From Allobosea sp035944375 (lineage in GTDB: Bacteria > Pseudomonadota > Alphaproteobacteria > Rhizobiales > Beijerinckiaceae): 64,000 nt of DNA. Positions 25,900 through 36,447 of this stretch are shown here, in pieces. Position 1 is the first letter of the stretch; every line of letters starts with the position of its first letter. The notes under the pieces were generated by a model that was not told the origin of the DNA, did not search any database, and saw only the letters and a list, made by a program, of their open reading frames with translations. The stretch is from NCBI RefSeq assembly GCF_035944375.1, contig NZ_DASZBE010000007.1, one strand, 5' to 3'. The translations under genes and the position numbers were made by a program.

Positions 25900-26814
25900 C
25901 TATCTCCCGCTTCCGCGCGACGCTGCGACGAGGCTCGCGACCCGCAGCACGCCTTCGCTCGCGGGCCGGTCGGTGCGGTGCAGGGTCAGCGTCCAGCCGG
26001 CCTTTCGGCAGGCCTCCCGGATCGCATCGCGATGGGCTTCGAGCCGCTGGCGGTATTCGGCTCCCCAGGAGCCGGCATCGCCGACGCGCAGCGAGAGCCC
26101 GTCCTCGAGATCGAAGAGCTCGGCCTGGCCGGTAAAGGGGAAGGTCTCCTCGATGGGGTCCGCGATCAGCAGGACATGGCCGCGGGCGCCGGAGGAGGCG
26201 AGGGTGGCGATGCGGCGCGCGAGCGAATCGGCCGGCGAGAGCCCGTCCGTGATGATGATCGCATCGGCCAGACGCGGCAGCGGCCCGTCCGGAGGCAGAT
26301 CGAGATCGGCGCCCTTGGCATCGGCCAGGATCGCCTGGGCCAGCGTCTCGACGATGCGGCGCGAGGCCAGCGCCCGCGTCAGCCCGAGATGGCCGACGCG
26401 CTCGCCGCCATCAACCAGGGTCTCGGCGAGGGCGAAGCCCGCGATCAGGGCGCGATCGACCTTCGAGGCCAGTGCGAGGCTCGAGGCAAAGCCCATCGAG
26501 GCAGAGCGGTCGATCCAGAGCCAGATCGCGTGGGAGGCCTCCCATTCGCGTTCGCGGACGAAGAGGTGGCCGTCACGGGCCGAGCGGCGCCAGTCGATGC
26601 GCGAGGAGGATTCGCCGGTGACGAGCGGGCGGTACTGCCAGAAGGTTTCGCCCGGGCCCGCCCGGCGGCGCCCGTGGATGCCGTGAAGGCTGGCGGAGAC
26701 GCGCCGCGCCTCGAGGATCAGCCGGGGCAGGCGCGCCGCCAGATCGAGCGAGGCGGTGACGACCGGCCTCGCGGGCTGGCGGTCGGCCGATCCGAGAACG
26801 CGCGTGCGCAGCAT
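25900..26814 (-). CDS. DUF58 domain-containing protein
   Basis: 304 residues. The DUF58 motif region YRPLVTGESSSRIDWRRSARDGHLFVRERE is followed by LWIDRSASMGF, a DxSxS-type VWA metal site near residue 125, and ADAIIITDGLSP. DUF58 proteins work with MoxR ATPases, often in envelope or enzyme maturation. ATG 26814 (MLRTRVLGS) is preferred over an upstream frame extension because it lies directly after the moxR stop region. It sits 13 bases after the moxR gene. Confidence 0.88.
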   Translation of the reverse strand: MLRTRVLGSADRQPARPVVTASLDLAARLPRLILEARRVSASLHGIHGRRRAGPGETFWQYRPLVTGESSSRIDWRRSARDGHLFVREREWEASHAIWLWIDRSASMGFASSLALASKVDRALIAGFALAETLVDGGERVGHLGLTRALASRRIVETLAQAILADAKGADLDLPPDGPLPRLADAIIITDGLSPADSLARRIATLASSGARGHVLLIADPIEETFPFTGQAELFDLEDGLSLRVGDAGSWGAEYRQRLEAHRDAIREACRKAGWTLTLHRTDRPASEGVLRVASLVAASRGSGR

Positions 26815-26827
26815 CCGTGTTCGCCCC

Positions 26828-27853
26828 CTATCCCAGCCGCTCGACGAGCTTGCCGATGATGCCCTCGACCGTCTCGCCATCGGCGCGGGCGGCGAAGGTC
26901 AGCGCGACGCGGTGCTTCAGCACCGGGACGGCGAGCGCCACGACATCGTCGATCGAGGGCGCGAGGCGGCCTTCGACCAGCGCGCGGGCGCGGCAGGCCA
27001 GCGTCAGCGACTGGCTGGCGCGTGGGCCCGGGCCCCAGGCCAGCTTGTCGGTGATCGCGGCGTCGCTGCCCTCGCCGGGGCGGGCGGAGCGGACGAGATC
27101 GAGAATGGCGTCGACGACCGCCTCGCCGACGGGCAGGCGGCGCACCAGCCGCTGCGTCGACATCAGGGTCTCGGCCGTCATCGCCTGTGCCGGCTTGTGC
27201 TCGGAGGCGCCGGTCGTCTCCATCAGGATGCGGCGCTCGGCCTCGCGATCGGGATAGGCGACGTCGATCTCGAGCAGGAACCGGTCGAGCTGCGCCTCGG
27301 GCAGGGGATAGGTGCCTTCCTGCTCGATCGGGTTCTGCGTCGCCAGCACATGGAAGGGGGCCGGTAGATCATAACGCTCGCCGCCGACGGTGACGTGATG
27401 CTCCTGCATCGCCTGCAGCAGCGCCGACTGGGTGCGCGGGCTCGCGCGGTTGATCTCGTCGGCCATCAGGAGCTGGGCGAAGACCGGGCCCTTGATGAAG
27501 CGGAAATGGCGCTTGCCGTCGGCGCTCTCGTCGAGCACCTCGGAGCCCAGGATGTCGGAGGGCATCAGGTCGGGCGTGAACTGGACGCGGCGTGCACTCA
27601 TGCCGAGCACGGTGCCCATCGCCTCGACGAGCTTGGTCTTGGCGAGGCCGGGCACGCCGACGAGCAGGCCGTGGCCGCCCGCCAGCAACGTGATGAGGGA
27701 GAGATCGACGACCTTCTGCTGGCCGAAGATGACGCGGCCGATTTCGGTGCGGGCCGCACCGATGGCGCCCAGCGCCGCTTCCGCCGCCTCGACGATTCCG
27801 GTATCGAGGCTGACCGGCGGGTTGGTGTCCACTGCCCGGACTTGTGCCACCAT
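26828..27853 (-). CDS. MoxR family AAA+ ATPase
   Basis: 341 residues. Walker A is LLVGVPGLAKTKL, Walker B LLMADEINRASPRTQSALLQAMQE, with sensor motif TQNPIEQEGTYPLPEAQLDRF, diagnostic of the MoxR group. It hydrolyses ATP in the cytoplasm to remodel partner proteins, here presumably the three downstream VWA/DUF products. Start ATG 27853 has AAGGAG eight bases upstream. It is first gene of the operon and is transcribed divergently from the DUF1285 gene. Confidence 0.93.
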   Translation of the reverse strand: MVAQVRAVDTNPPVSLDTGIVEAAEAALGAIGAARTEIGRVIFGQQKVVDLSLITLLAGGHGLLVGVPGLAKTKLVEAMGTVLGMSARRVQFTPDLMPSDILGSEVLDESADGKRHFRFIKGPVFAQLLMADEINRASPRTQSALLQAMQEHHVTVGGERYDLPAPFHVLATQNPIEQEGTYPLPEAQLDRFLLEIDVAYPDREAERRILMETTGASEHKPAQAMTAETLMSTQRLVRRLPVGEAVVDAILDLVRSARPGEGSDAAITDKLAWGPGPRASQSLTLACRARALVEGRLAPSIDDVVALAVPVLKHRVALTFAARADGETVEGIIGKLVERLG

Positions 27854-28058
27854 ATCGATCTCCTTCACCCTCTGGGCCCGCCGCTTCCAGCGTCGCGCAA
27901 CCTGCAACGGCCTGAGCCGTTGACTGTGGACGGGGCGCCATGCCGGCTCAAGGGCGGAATGACGCGGTGCACAGAACACGGCTTCACGATTATGTGGAGT
28001 TCAAGGCAGAGGCGATGATGCAACCACGATGCCGCAGGCAGTACCGGCAGAGACTCTC

Positions 28059-28643
28059 ATGAGCGACAGCGGCGGCGCGATGGAGCGGCTGGTGGCCTCG
28101 CTGCAGGGCGGGAAGGCACGCGGGATCCCCCCAGTCGAGCGCTGGAACCCCGATTTCTGTGGCGATATCGACATGCGGATCGCGGCCGACGGTACCTGGT
28201 TCTATCTCGGAACGCCCATCGGTCGGCCGGCTCTGGTCAAGCTGTTTGCCTCCGTCCTGCGGCGGGACGGCGATGATTACGTTCTCGTGACCCCGGTGGA
28301 AAAGCTCGGCATCACGGTCGAGGACGCCCCCTTCCAGGCCGTGGAGATGGCGGTGGAGGGCGAGGGCGAGGCCCGCGCGATCGCCTTTCGCACGCAGGTC
28401 GACGATCTCGTGAAGGTGGGTCCGGAGCATCCGATTCGCTTCGAGCGGGAGGCCGCGGGAGACGGGCTGAAGCCCTATGTCCATGTGCGTCGCAACCTCT
28501 GGGCCCGGCTCACGCGCGCGCTAACCTATGATCTGCTGGCGCTGGGGGAGGTTCGCGAGGTGGAGGGTCTGGCGCAGTTCGGCGTGGCCGCGGGCGGGCT
28601 GTTCCATCCGGCCGTTCCGGCGAGCGAGATCGACGGGTTGTGA
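28059..28643 (+). CDS. DUF1285 domain-containing protein
   Basis: 194 residues. The region GIPPVERWNPDFCGDIDMRIAADGTWFYLGTPIGRPALVKLFASVLRRDGD is typical of DUF1285, followed by YVLVTPVEKLGI and the C-terminal PIRFERE / PYVHVRRNLWARL. The function is unknown. ATG 28059 or ATG 28029 (adding ten residues) could start it. The stop overlaps the next ATG (TGATG), and in related genomes DUF1285, a CoA-type Nudix and a CCA enzyme follow each other, which matches this order. Confidence 0.85.
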   Translation: MSDSGGAMERLVASLQGGKARGIPPVERWNPDFCGDIDMRIAADGTWFYLGTPIGRPALVKLFASVLRRDGDDYVLVTPVEKLGITVEDAPFQAVEMAVEGEGEARAIAFRTQVDDLVKVGPEHPIRFEREAAGDGLKPYVHVRRNLWARLTRALTYDLLALGEVREVEGLAQFGVAAGGLFHPAVPASEIDGL

Positions 28644-29287
28644 TGCAGGCTCTTGATCTGACGGTCGACGAATTCGCCGAACTGGCTCAACGCCGGCTGC
28701 GGCTGGAGCCGCCGCAACTGGGCGACGTGATCGCGCGGCCGCGCGGCGACCACGACCACCAGCCGCACCCCGTCCCGCCGCCGGACGAGAAGGCGGCCGT
28801 TGCCGCGGCGGTGTTGATCGGCATCGTGCCGCGGCCTGAGGGGCCGACGGTCATCCTGACGCAGCGGGCGGCGACGCTGCGCAGTCATTCGGCACAGGTG
28901 GCCTTTCCCGGCGGCAGGGTCGATGCCGTGGACGGCTCGCCGGTGGTGACGGCGCTGCGTGAAGCGGAGGAGGAGATCGGGCTGCCGCGGGAACGCGTTC
29001 GCACGCTCGGCTTCCTCGATGCCTATCTGACGGGGACGGGCTATCGTATCGTGCCGGTGGTCGCCCTGCTCGAGCCGCCGTTCACCCTGACCTTGAACGC
29101 CCACGAGGTCGACGACGCCTTCGAGACGCCGCTCTCCTTTCTGCTCGACCCTGCCAATCACCGGCGCGAGGGCCGGGAATGGCAGGGGCTTTACCGCACC
29201 TACTATGCGATCCCGTTCGGGGATCGCTATATCTGGGGTGCCACCGCCGGCATGATCCGCAATCTCTACGAGCGGCTCTCCGGCTGA
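28643..29287 (+). CDS. CoA pyrophosphatase-type Nudix hydrolase (NudL-like)
   Basis: 214 residues. LTQRAATLRSHSAQVAFPGGRVDAVDG is the LLTxR..SxQVAFPGG UPF0035 signature preceding the Nudix box GGRVDAVDGSPVVTALREAEEEIGL, which has intact REAEEEIG. The enzyme hydrolyses coenzyme A or its derivatives to phosphopantetheine and 3',5'-ADP. The ATG shares bases with the DUF1285 stop, so translation is coupled. No membrane or signal segments. Confidence 0.88.
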   Translation: MQALDLTVDEFAELAQRRLRLEPPQLGDVIARPRGDHDHQPHPVPPPDEKAAVAAAVLIGIVPRPEGPTVILTQRAATLRSHSAQVAFPGGRVDAVDGSPVVTALREAEEEIGLPRERVRTLGFLDAYLTGTGYRIVPVVALLEPPFTLTLNAHEVDDAFETPLSFLLDPANHRREGREWQGLYRTYYAIPFGDRYIWGATAGMIRNLYERLSG

Positions 29288-29309
29288 ACCGGACTGGACG
29301 ATCAAGGCC

Positions 29310-29567
29310 ATGCTGCGCTCGATCATCGAAGAGGTGCTTCTCTTCGTCCTGCCTTTCTGCATCTTCGCCGGCTACCTCATCGTCAAACGGCGCAACCCGT
29401 TCGATGTCGAGCATTGGAGCCGGCACCTGTTCTGGCTGTCGATTGTCGGGCTGGCGCTGGCGATCGCGCTCGTCGCCTATGGCGGCTGGACCGCGCCGCG
29501 CGCCACGGGCGCCTATGAGCCGCCGCATATGGAGAACGGGCAATTGGTGCCCGGCCGCTTCAAATGA
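29310..29567 (+). CDS. DUF6111-like small membrane protein
   Basis: 85 residues with two hydrophobic helices (IIEEVLLFVLPFCIFAGYLIV and LFWLSIVGLALAIALVAYGG) joined by a basic RRNPF turn, then a PHMENGQLVPGRF tail. The PPHMENGQLVPGR tail is characteristic of small alphaproteobacterial inner-membrane proteins (DUF6111). Function unknown. Its stop overlaps the CCA gene start by four bases, so the two are co-translated. Confidence 0.78.
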   Translation: MLRSIIEEVLLFVLPFCIFAGYLIVKRRNPFDVEHWSRHLFWLSIVGLALAIALVAYGGWTAPRATGAYEPPHMENGQLVPGRFK

Positions 29568-30811
29568 CCTCTTCCGAGGGGCGGATCGCCGCCCTGCTGG
29601 CGCGGCCATCGCTCTCCCTTCTGCTGGACGCGCTCAACGGCGAGGGTGAGGAAACCCGCATCGTCGGGGGCGCGGTGCGCGACGCCCTGCTCGGCGAACC
29701 GATCGGCGATGTCGATCTGGCGACGACCGCGCTGCCCGAGGACACGATGCGGCGTGGCCGGCTCGCCGGGTTCAAGGCCGTGCCGACGGGGATCGAGCAC
29801 GGCACGGTGACCCTCGTCGCCGACGGGATCGCCTGCGAGGTCACGACGCTGCGCGAGGATGTCGAGACCGACGGCCGGCGCGCGACGGTTCGCTTCGGGC
29901 GGGATTTCGACGCCGATGCGCGGCGGCGCGATTTCACGGTCAATGCTCTTGCGCTCGACCGTGCCGGGGACGTCCACGACCCCTGCGGCGGGCTTGTCGA
30001 TCTCGCTGCACGGCGCATCCGCTTCATTGGCGATGCGGGGACGCGCATCCGCGAGGATTATCTGCGCATCCTGCGCTTCTTCCGCTTCCACGCTCGCTAC
30101 GGTGTCGGCCCACCCGATGCCGACGGCGTCCGCGCCTGCATTGCGGGGCGGAGCGGGCTGGCGGGGCTGTCGCGCGAACGCGTCCGGGCCGAACTGATGA
30201 AGCTGCTGGTGGCGCCCGGCGCGGCCGCTGCGCTGCGGGTCATGGCCGAAGCCGGGCTGCTGGTGCCGATGATCGGCCGCGTGCCGCATTTGGCCCGTTT
30301 CGAGGCGGTGGCCGAGGGCGGGGCCGAGGGCATTTATCCCGCCTTCTGGCTGGCGGCCCTCGCCGTTGGTGTGCGGGAGGACGCGCTGCACCTGCGCGAG
30401 GAGCTTCGCCTTTCCAATGAGGAGTTCGACCGGATCGAGCGGATCGCGCTGGCGCTGGAGGGGTTGTCGGGGCGGGACAAGCCCGCGACCCTGGCGCAAC
30501 TGCGCCATCTCGCTCATCGGATCGGGCAGGACGCGGTTGCTGCCGGGCTCGTGCTGCGGGCGGGGCGAGGCGCGGAGGCCGCCGGGCGGGCTCAGGCGAC
30601 GATCGCCGAACTGGCCTGCACGCCGCCCTTTCTGCCGACGGGGCGGGACGTGATCGCGCTGGGTGTGCTTGCGGGGCCTCGGGTGGGGCAGGTGCTGGCG
30701 GCGGCGCGGCACGCCTGGATCGAGGGGGGCGCCCCTCCCGACGAATCCGCGCAATGGCGGTTTCTGGATGAGGCCCTTCGGTCGACGCGCCCGGGACGAG
30801 CGGCCGACTGA
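29564..30811 (+). CDS. cca: CCA tRNA nucleotidyltransferase
   Basis: 415 residues. The polymerase-beta head shows IVGGAVRDALLG, then GDVDLATTALPEDTM with the catalytic DxD, and RRDFTVNALALDR, RRIRFIGDAGTRIREDYLRILRFFRF; this is the class II CCA-adding enzyme/poly(A) polymerase family. It restores or adds the CCA end of tRNAs. Without a gene set of the size-discriminating kind, poly(A) polymerase activity is not excluded, though the alphaproteobacterial form is normally CCA-adding. It overlaps the DUF6111-like gene (ATGA) and converges on hemF with a 12-base gap. Confidence 0.92.
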   Translation: MTSSEGRIAALLARPSLSLLLDALNGEGEETRIVGGAVRDALLGEPIGDVDLATTALPEDTMRRGRLAGFKAVPTGIEHGTVTLVADGIACEVTTLREDVETDGRRATVRFGRDFDADARRRDFTVNALALDRAGDVHDPCGGLVDLAARRIRFIGDAGTRIREDYLRILRFFRFHARYGVGPPDADGVRACIAGRSGLAGLSRERVRAELMKLLVAPGAAAALRVMAEAGLLVPMIGRVPHLARFEAVAEGGAEGIYPAFWLAALAVGVREDALHLREELRLSNEEFDRIERIALALEGLSGRDKPATLAQLRHLAHRIGQDAVAAGLVLRAGRGAEAAGRAQATIAELACTPPFLPTGRDVIALGVLAGPRVGQVLAAARHAWIEGGAPPDESAQWRFLDEALRSTRPGRAAD

Positions 30812-30823
30812 AGCAGCCCTCGC

Positions 30824-31759
30824 TCAGGGCCAGCGCACCGTCGGCGGCATCGAGGAGAGGATCGAGTCGACATTGCCGCCGGTGCGCAGGCCGAAGATCG
30901 TGCCGCGGTCGTAGAGCAGGTTGAACTCGACATAGCGTCCGCGGCGGATCTGCTGCTCCTCGCGCTCGGCGACGCTCCAGGGCTTGCCCATGTTGGCGCG
31001 CAGGATCGGCGGATAGGCATTGAGGAAAGCCTCGCCCACGGCTTGGGTGAAGGAAAGGTCGCCGTCCGGATCGCCCGACCAGACATAGTCGTAGAAGATG
31101 CCGCCGATGCCGCGCGGCTCGTCGCGATGCTTCAGGTGGAAATACTCGTCGCACCAGGCCTTGAAGCGCGGATAGTCGGCAATCGGCGCATGGCGTTCGC
31201 AGGGGTCGCGCATCGCGGCGTGGAAGGCGATGGCATCGGGATCGTTCTGGTTGCGCCTCGCGACCAGAACGGGGGTGAGGTCGGCGCCGCCACCGAACCA
31301 GGGCTTGGTGGTGACGACGAAGCGCGTGTTCATGTGCACGGTCGGGGCGTGCGGATTCCAGGGATGGGCGATCAGTGAGATGCCCGTGGCGTGGAAGCGC
31401 GGATCCTCGGCTGCGCCCGGGATCTGGCCGGCGAATTCGGGCTGGAAGGTGCCGTAGACGGTCGAGACATGGACGCCGACCTTCTCGAAGACGCGCCCGC
31501 TCATCATCGACATGACGCCGCCGCCGCCCGGCGCGCCGTCATGGTTGTTGCGCTGCCAGGGCGTGCGGACGAAGCGGCCGGGCGCGTCCGTCTCGGGCGG
31601 GAAGGGGCCGGTCGCCTCGGCCTCGATCGCCTCGAAGGCGGCGCAGATGCGGTCCCGCAGCGTCTCGAACCAGGCTTTCGCGCGCGGCTTCATCGCCTCG
31701 GCCAGCGCCATCGCCGCGGGGTTGCTCGGCGCCGCCGCGGCGGCCTTGTGGTCAGTCAT
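30824..31759 (-). CDS. hemF: oxygen-dependent coproporphyrinogen III oxidase
   Basis: 311 residues, the normal HemF size. Conserved blocks: WQRNNHDGAPGGGGVMSMM, STVYGTFQPEF, HMNTRFVVTTKPWFGGGADLTP, HREDEPRG-like HRDEPRGIGGIFYDY and YVEFNLLYDRGTIFGL. It converts coproporphyrinogen III to protoporphyrinogen IX using O2 in the cytoplasm. ATG 31759 has GAGGAG upstream. It is 10 bases after trmL, probably cotranscribed. An anaerobic HemN is not in the window. Confidence 0.95.
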   Translation of the reverse strand: MTDHKAAAAAPSNPAAMALAEAMKPRAKAWFETLRDRICAAFEAIEAEATGPFPPETDAPGRFVRTPWQRNNHDGAPGGGGVMSMMSGRVFEKVGVHVSTVYGTFQPEFAGQIPGAAEDPRFHATGISLIAHPWNPHAPTVHMNTRFVVTTKPWFGGGADLTPVLVARRNQNDPDAIAFHAAMRDPCERHAPIADYPRFKAWCDEYFHLKHRDEPRGIGGIFYDYVWSGDPDGDLSFTQAVGEAFLNAYPPILRANMGKPWSVAEREEQQIRRGRYVEFNLLYDRGTIFGLRTGGNVDSILSSMPPTVRWP

Positions 31760-31769
31760 CCCCGTCTCC

Positions 31770-32315
31770 TCACCCTGGATGCGCTTCTTGTTGTCGGTCT
31801 TCGTCCCCGGCCGCCGGGACGAAGCCGCCGACCTGACGCAAGGCTTCGCCCAGAACCAGGGCGGCCGCAATCGCGACGTTGAGGGAGCGCAGGCCTGCCA
31901 GCATGGGGACATGGACCACCGCATCGGCGGCCGCATAGACCTCGGGCGCCACGCCGGCCGATTCGCGGCCGACCATGACGATGTCGCCGGGCGAGAAGGC
32001 GATATCGAGATGGCGGGTGCGCCCGTCGGTCTCCGCCAGGATCAGGCGGTGCCCCGCCTGCCGGCGCCAGCGGTCGAAGGCGGCGAAGGAGGCGTGGCGG
32101 GTCACGGCCGCGCGTTCGAGATAATCCATGCCGGAGCGGCGGAAATGCCGGTCGGAGACGTCGAAGGCGGCGGGCTCGACGATGTCGACGGCGACGCCGA
32201 GGCAGGCGGCCATGCGGATCATCGTGCCGGTGTTCTGGGGAATGTCGGGCTGGTAGAGCGCCAGGCGCAGCGGCGCCCGGCCCCTCGGAGATGCTGCTTC
32301 GTCCGTCGCCGTCAT
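31770..32315 (-). CDS. trmL: tRNA (cytidine34-2'-O)-methyltransferase TrmL
   Basis: 181 residues of the SpoU/TrmH SPOUT family. Motifs: LYQPDIPQNTGTMIRMAACLG near the start (motif 1), the VGRESAGVAPEV loop (motif 2) and MLAGLRSLNVAIAAALVLGEALRQ (motif 3, knot). TrmL methylates the wobble ribose of tRNA-Leu isoacceptors. N-terminal extension of about 16 residues precedes the fold. Typical E. coli TrmL has 157 residues, and the extra length is at the N-terminus and C-terminus. Confidence 0.9.
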   Translation of the reverse strand: MTATDEAASPRGRAPLRLALYQPDIPQNTGTMIRMAACLGVAVDIVEPAAFDVSDRHFRRSGMDYLERAAVTRHASFAAFDRWRRQAGHRLILAETDGRTRHLDIAFSPGDIVMVGRESAGVAPEVYAAADAVVHVPMLAGLRSLNVAIAAALVLGEALRQVGGFVPAAGDEDRQQEAHPG

Positions 32316-32491
32316 CGTGTCCTGTCATGGGATGACGGCGGGAGATGCGTCAAGCCGTGGGCCGGGCGGGGGCATGCGTCGGCACGGCTGGCAATTGTCG
32401 CGCCTGCACGCCATATCCGCGGCTCCCGGCCGGATCCGCCCCCGGGCCTTGCCCCGATTTCGTCGCCATGCCGGTCCAGAGGAGGGCGGAC

Positions 32492-34357
<1,866 letters not shown>

Positions 34358-34550
34358 GGCCCGTCTGCCGAGGATGCGCCATGCACCGGCAGGGCTCCTG
34401 CAACAGTAGACTTCGTCCAATCTGCATGCCAAAGAGCGCGGCAGTGACGCGCCGCCGCATTGCGGCCGTGACGACGCGCCCGTAGATACGGCGCAGGCTT
34501 GCAATTTCGAGTTTTTCCAAAGCTCGACTGACGTTGTAGAGGATTGGATC

Positions 34551-35102
34551 GTGGCGAACGCGACCGATACGAAACCGACCGAATCCACACGCCGCGATTT
34601 CCTCATGCTCGCGACCGGTGCCGCCGGTGCCGTCGGCCTCGGCGCGGTGATGGTGCCGCTGGTGAGCCAGCTCGCGCCCGACGCCCAGACGGTCGCCGCC
34701 GGCGCGCCGATCGACCTCGACCTCGCCCCGATCGCGGAAGGCCAGGCGATCAAGCTGTTCTGGCGCGGCAAGCTGATCTTCGTGCGTCACCGCACCAAGA
34801 AGGAAATCGACGAGGCCCGCGCGGTCAACGTCGCCTCGCTGCCCGATCCGCAGGCCGATCAGGCCCGCGTCAAGGAAGGGCACGAACAGTTCCTGGTCGT
34901 GTATGGCAACTGCACCCATCTCGGCTGCGTGCCGCTCGGCAACAATCCCGGCGATCCGAAGGGCGATTTCGACGGCTGGTTCTGCCCCTGCCACGGCTCG
35001 CACTATGATTCCTCGGGCCGCATCCGCAGGGGGCCTGCGCCTCTCAACCTGCCGATCCCGCCCTACGCCTTCACCGAAGACACCAAGATCCGGATCGGCT
35101 GA
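34551..35102 (+). CDS. petA: ubiquinol-cytochrome c reductase iron-sulfur (Rieske) subunit
   Basis: 183 residues. The Rieske [2Fe-2S] motifs are CTHLGC (121-126) and CPCHGS (145-150), giving two cysteines and two histidines as ligands. A STRRDFLMLATG twin-arginine signal followed by one helix (AAGAVGLGAVMVPLVS) anchors it in the membrane, as usual for Rieske proteins. It accepts electrons from ubiquinol and passes them to cytochrome c1. Start GTG 34551 has AGAGGA eight bases upstream. It heads petABC. Confidence 0.97.
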   Translation: MANATDTKPTESTRRDFLMLATGAAGAVGLGAVMVPLVSQLAPDAQTVAAGAPIDLDLAPIAEGQAIKLFWRGKLIFVRHRTKKEIDEARAVNVASLPDPQADQARVKEGHEQFLVVYGNCTHLGCVPLGNNPGDPKGDFDGWFCPCHGSHYDSSGRIRRGPAPLNLPIPPYAFTEDTKIRIG

Positions 35103-35155
35103 GCCACGCGCTCGTCCCGAACCCGCCTGTAAGAGACAGCCCCGAGGCAATCCGC

Positions 35156-36439
35156 ATGAGTGGTCACAGCTCCTACGTCCCGAAGACAGGTTTCGAACGC
35201 TGGCTCGATGCGCGCCTGCCGATCATCCGCCTGGCGCATGATTCGGCGGTCTCCTATCCGGTGCCGCGCAACCTGAACTATTTCTGGACCTTCGGCGGCA
35301 TCCTCATGTTCATGCTGGTGGCGCAGATCGTCACCGGCATCATCCTGGCGATGCATTACACGCCGCATTCGACGATGGCGTTCAACTCCGTCGAGCACAT
35401 CATGCGCGACGTGAACTATGGCTGGCTGCTGCGCTATCTGCACTCCAACGGCGCCTCGATGTTCTTCCTCGCCGTCTACATCCACATCTTCCGCGGGCTC
35501 TACTACGGCTCCTACAAGGCCCCCCGAGAGGTGCTCTGGATCCTCGGCGTCGTCATCCTGCTGCTGATGATGGCCACCGCCTTCATGGGCTATGTGCTGC
35601 CCTGGGGCCAGATGTCGTTCTGGGGTGCGACCGTCATTACCAGCCTGTTCTCGGCGCTGCCGATCGTCGGCGAGACGATCGTGACCTTCCTGTGGGGCGG
35701 CTTCTCGGTCGACAACCCGACGCTGAACCGCTTCTTCTCGCTGCACTACCTGCTGCCCTTCATGATCTTCGGCGTGGTCATCCTCCATGTCTGGGCGCTG
35801 CATCATGTCGGCCAGAACAACCCCACCGGCGTCGAGGTGAAGAACGTCGCCAAGGACACGGTGCCGTTCACACCCTATGCGACGGTCAAGGACGTGTTCG
35901 CGATGGTGTGCTTCATCTTCGTGTTCTCCTACTTCGTGTTCTACACGCCCAATTTCATGGGCCATGCCGACAACTACATCCCTGCCAATCCGGCCGTGAC
36001 GCCGGCCCATATCGTGCCCGAATGGTACTTCCTGCCCTTCTACGCGATCCTGCGTGCGGTGCCCGACAAGCTCGGCGGCGTCATCGCGATGGGCGCGGCG
36101 ATCGTCGTGCTGGCCTTTCTGCCCTGGCTCGACAGCTCCAAGATCAAGTCGATGAGCTACCGGCCGATCGCTCGCCAGCTCTTCTGGGCCTTCGTCGTGG
36201 TCTGCATCGGGCTCGGTTGGCTCGGTGCCATGCCGGCGGAGGGCGGCTACGTCATCGCCTCGCAGATCTTCACCGTCCTGTATTTCGGCTACTTCGTCGC
36301 TCTGTTCGTCGTCGGCCTGTTCGAACGGCCCAAGGCGCTGCCGAACTCGATCGCCGACTCCGTGCTCGGCGCCATGCAGGGCGGATCGGGTGCGCGCATG
36401 GGCACTGCCGTCGCCGCCGAACCCAACGCCAAGGGCTGA
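35156..36439 (+). CDS. petB: cytochrome b of the bc1 complex
   Basis: 427 residues with eight or so helices. Heme ligands occur as two His pairs in YLHSNGASMFFLAVYIHIFRG and SLHYLLPFMIFGVVILHVW; the quinol-oxidation site motif PEWY is in HIVPEWYFLPF. This is the full-length alphaproteobacterial cytochrome b, not the split b6 form. It lies 53 bases after petA and nine bases before petC. Confidence 0.97.
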   Translation: MSGHSSYVPKTGFERWLDARLPIIRLAHDSAVSYPVPRNLNYFWTFGGILMFMLVAQIVTGIILAMHYTPHSTMAFNSVEHIMRDVNYGWLLRYLHSNGASMFFLAVYIHIFRGLYYGSYKAPREVLWILGVVILLLMMATAFMGYVLPWGQMSFWGATVITSLFSALPIVGETIVTFLWGGFSVDNPTLNRFFSLHYLLPFMIFGVVILHVWALHHVGQNNPTGVEVKNVAKDTVPFTPYATVKDVFAMVCFIFVFSYFVFYTPNFMGHADNYIPANPAVTPAHIVPEWYFLPFYAILRAVPDKLGGVIAMGAAIVVLAFLPWLDSSKIKSMSYRPIARQLFWAFVVVCIGLGWLGAMPAEGGYVIASQIFTVLYFGYFVALFVVGLFERPKALPNSIADSVLGAMQGGSGARMGTAVAAEPNAKG

Positions 36440-36447
36440 GACGAATC

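Noticed and set aside
21970..26859. Uninterrupted plus-strand frame of about 1,600 codons opposite the MoxR operon
   Set aside because: It is antisense to four recognisable genes; low-complexity Arg/Gly/Asp-rich translation is the usual artefact of high GC without stops.
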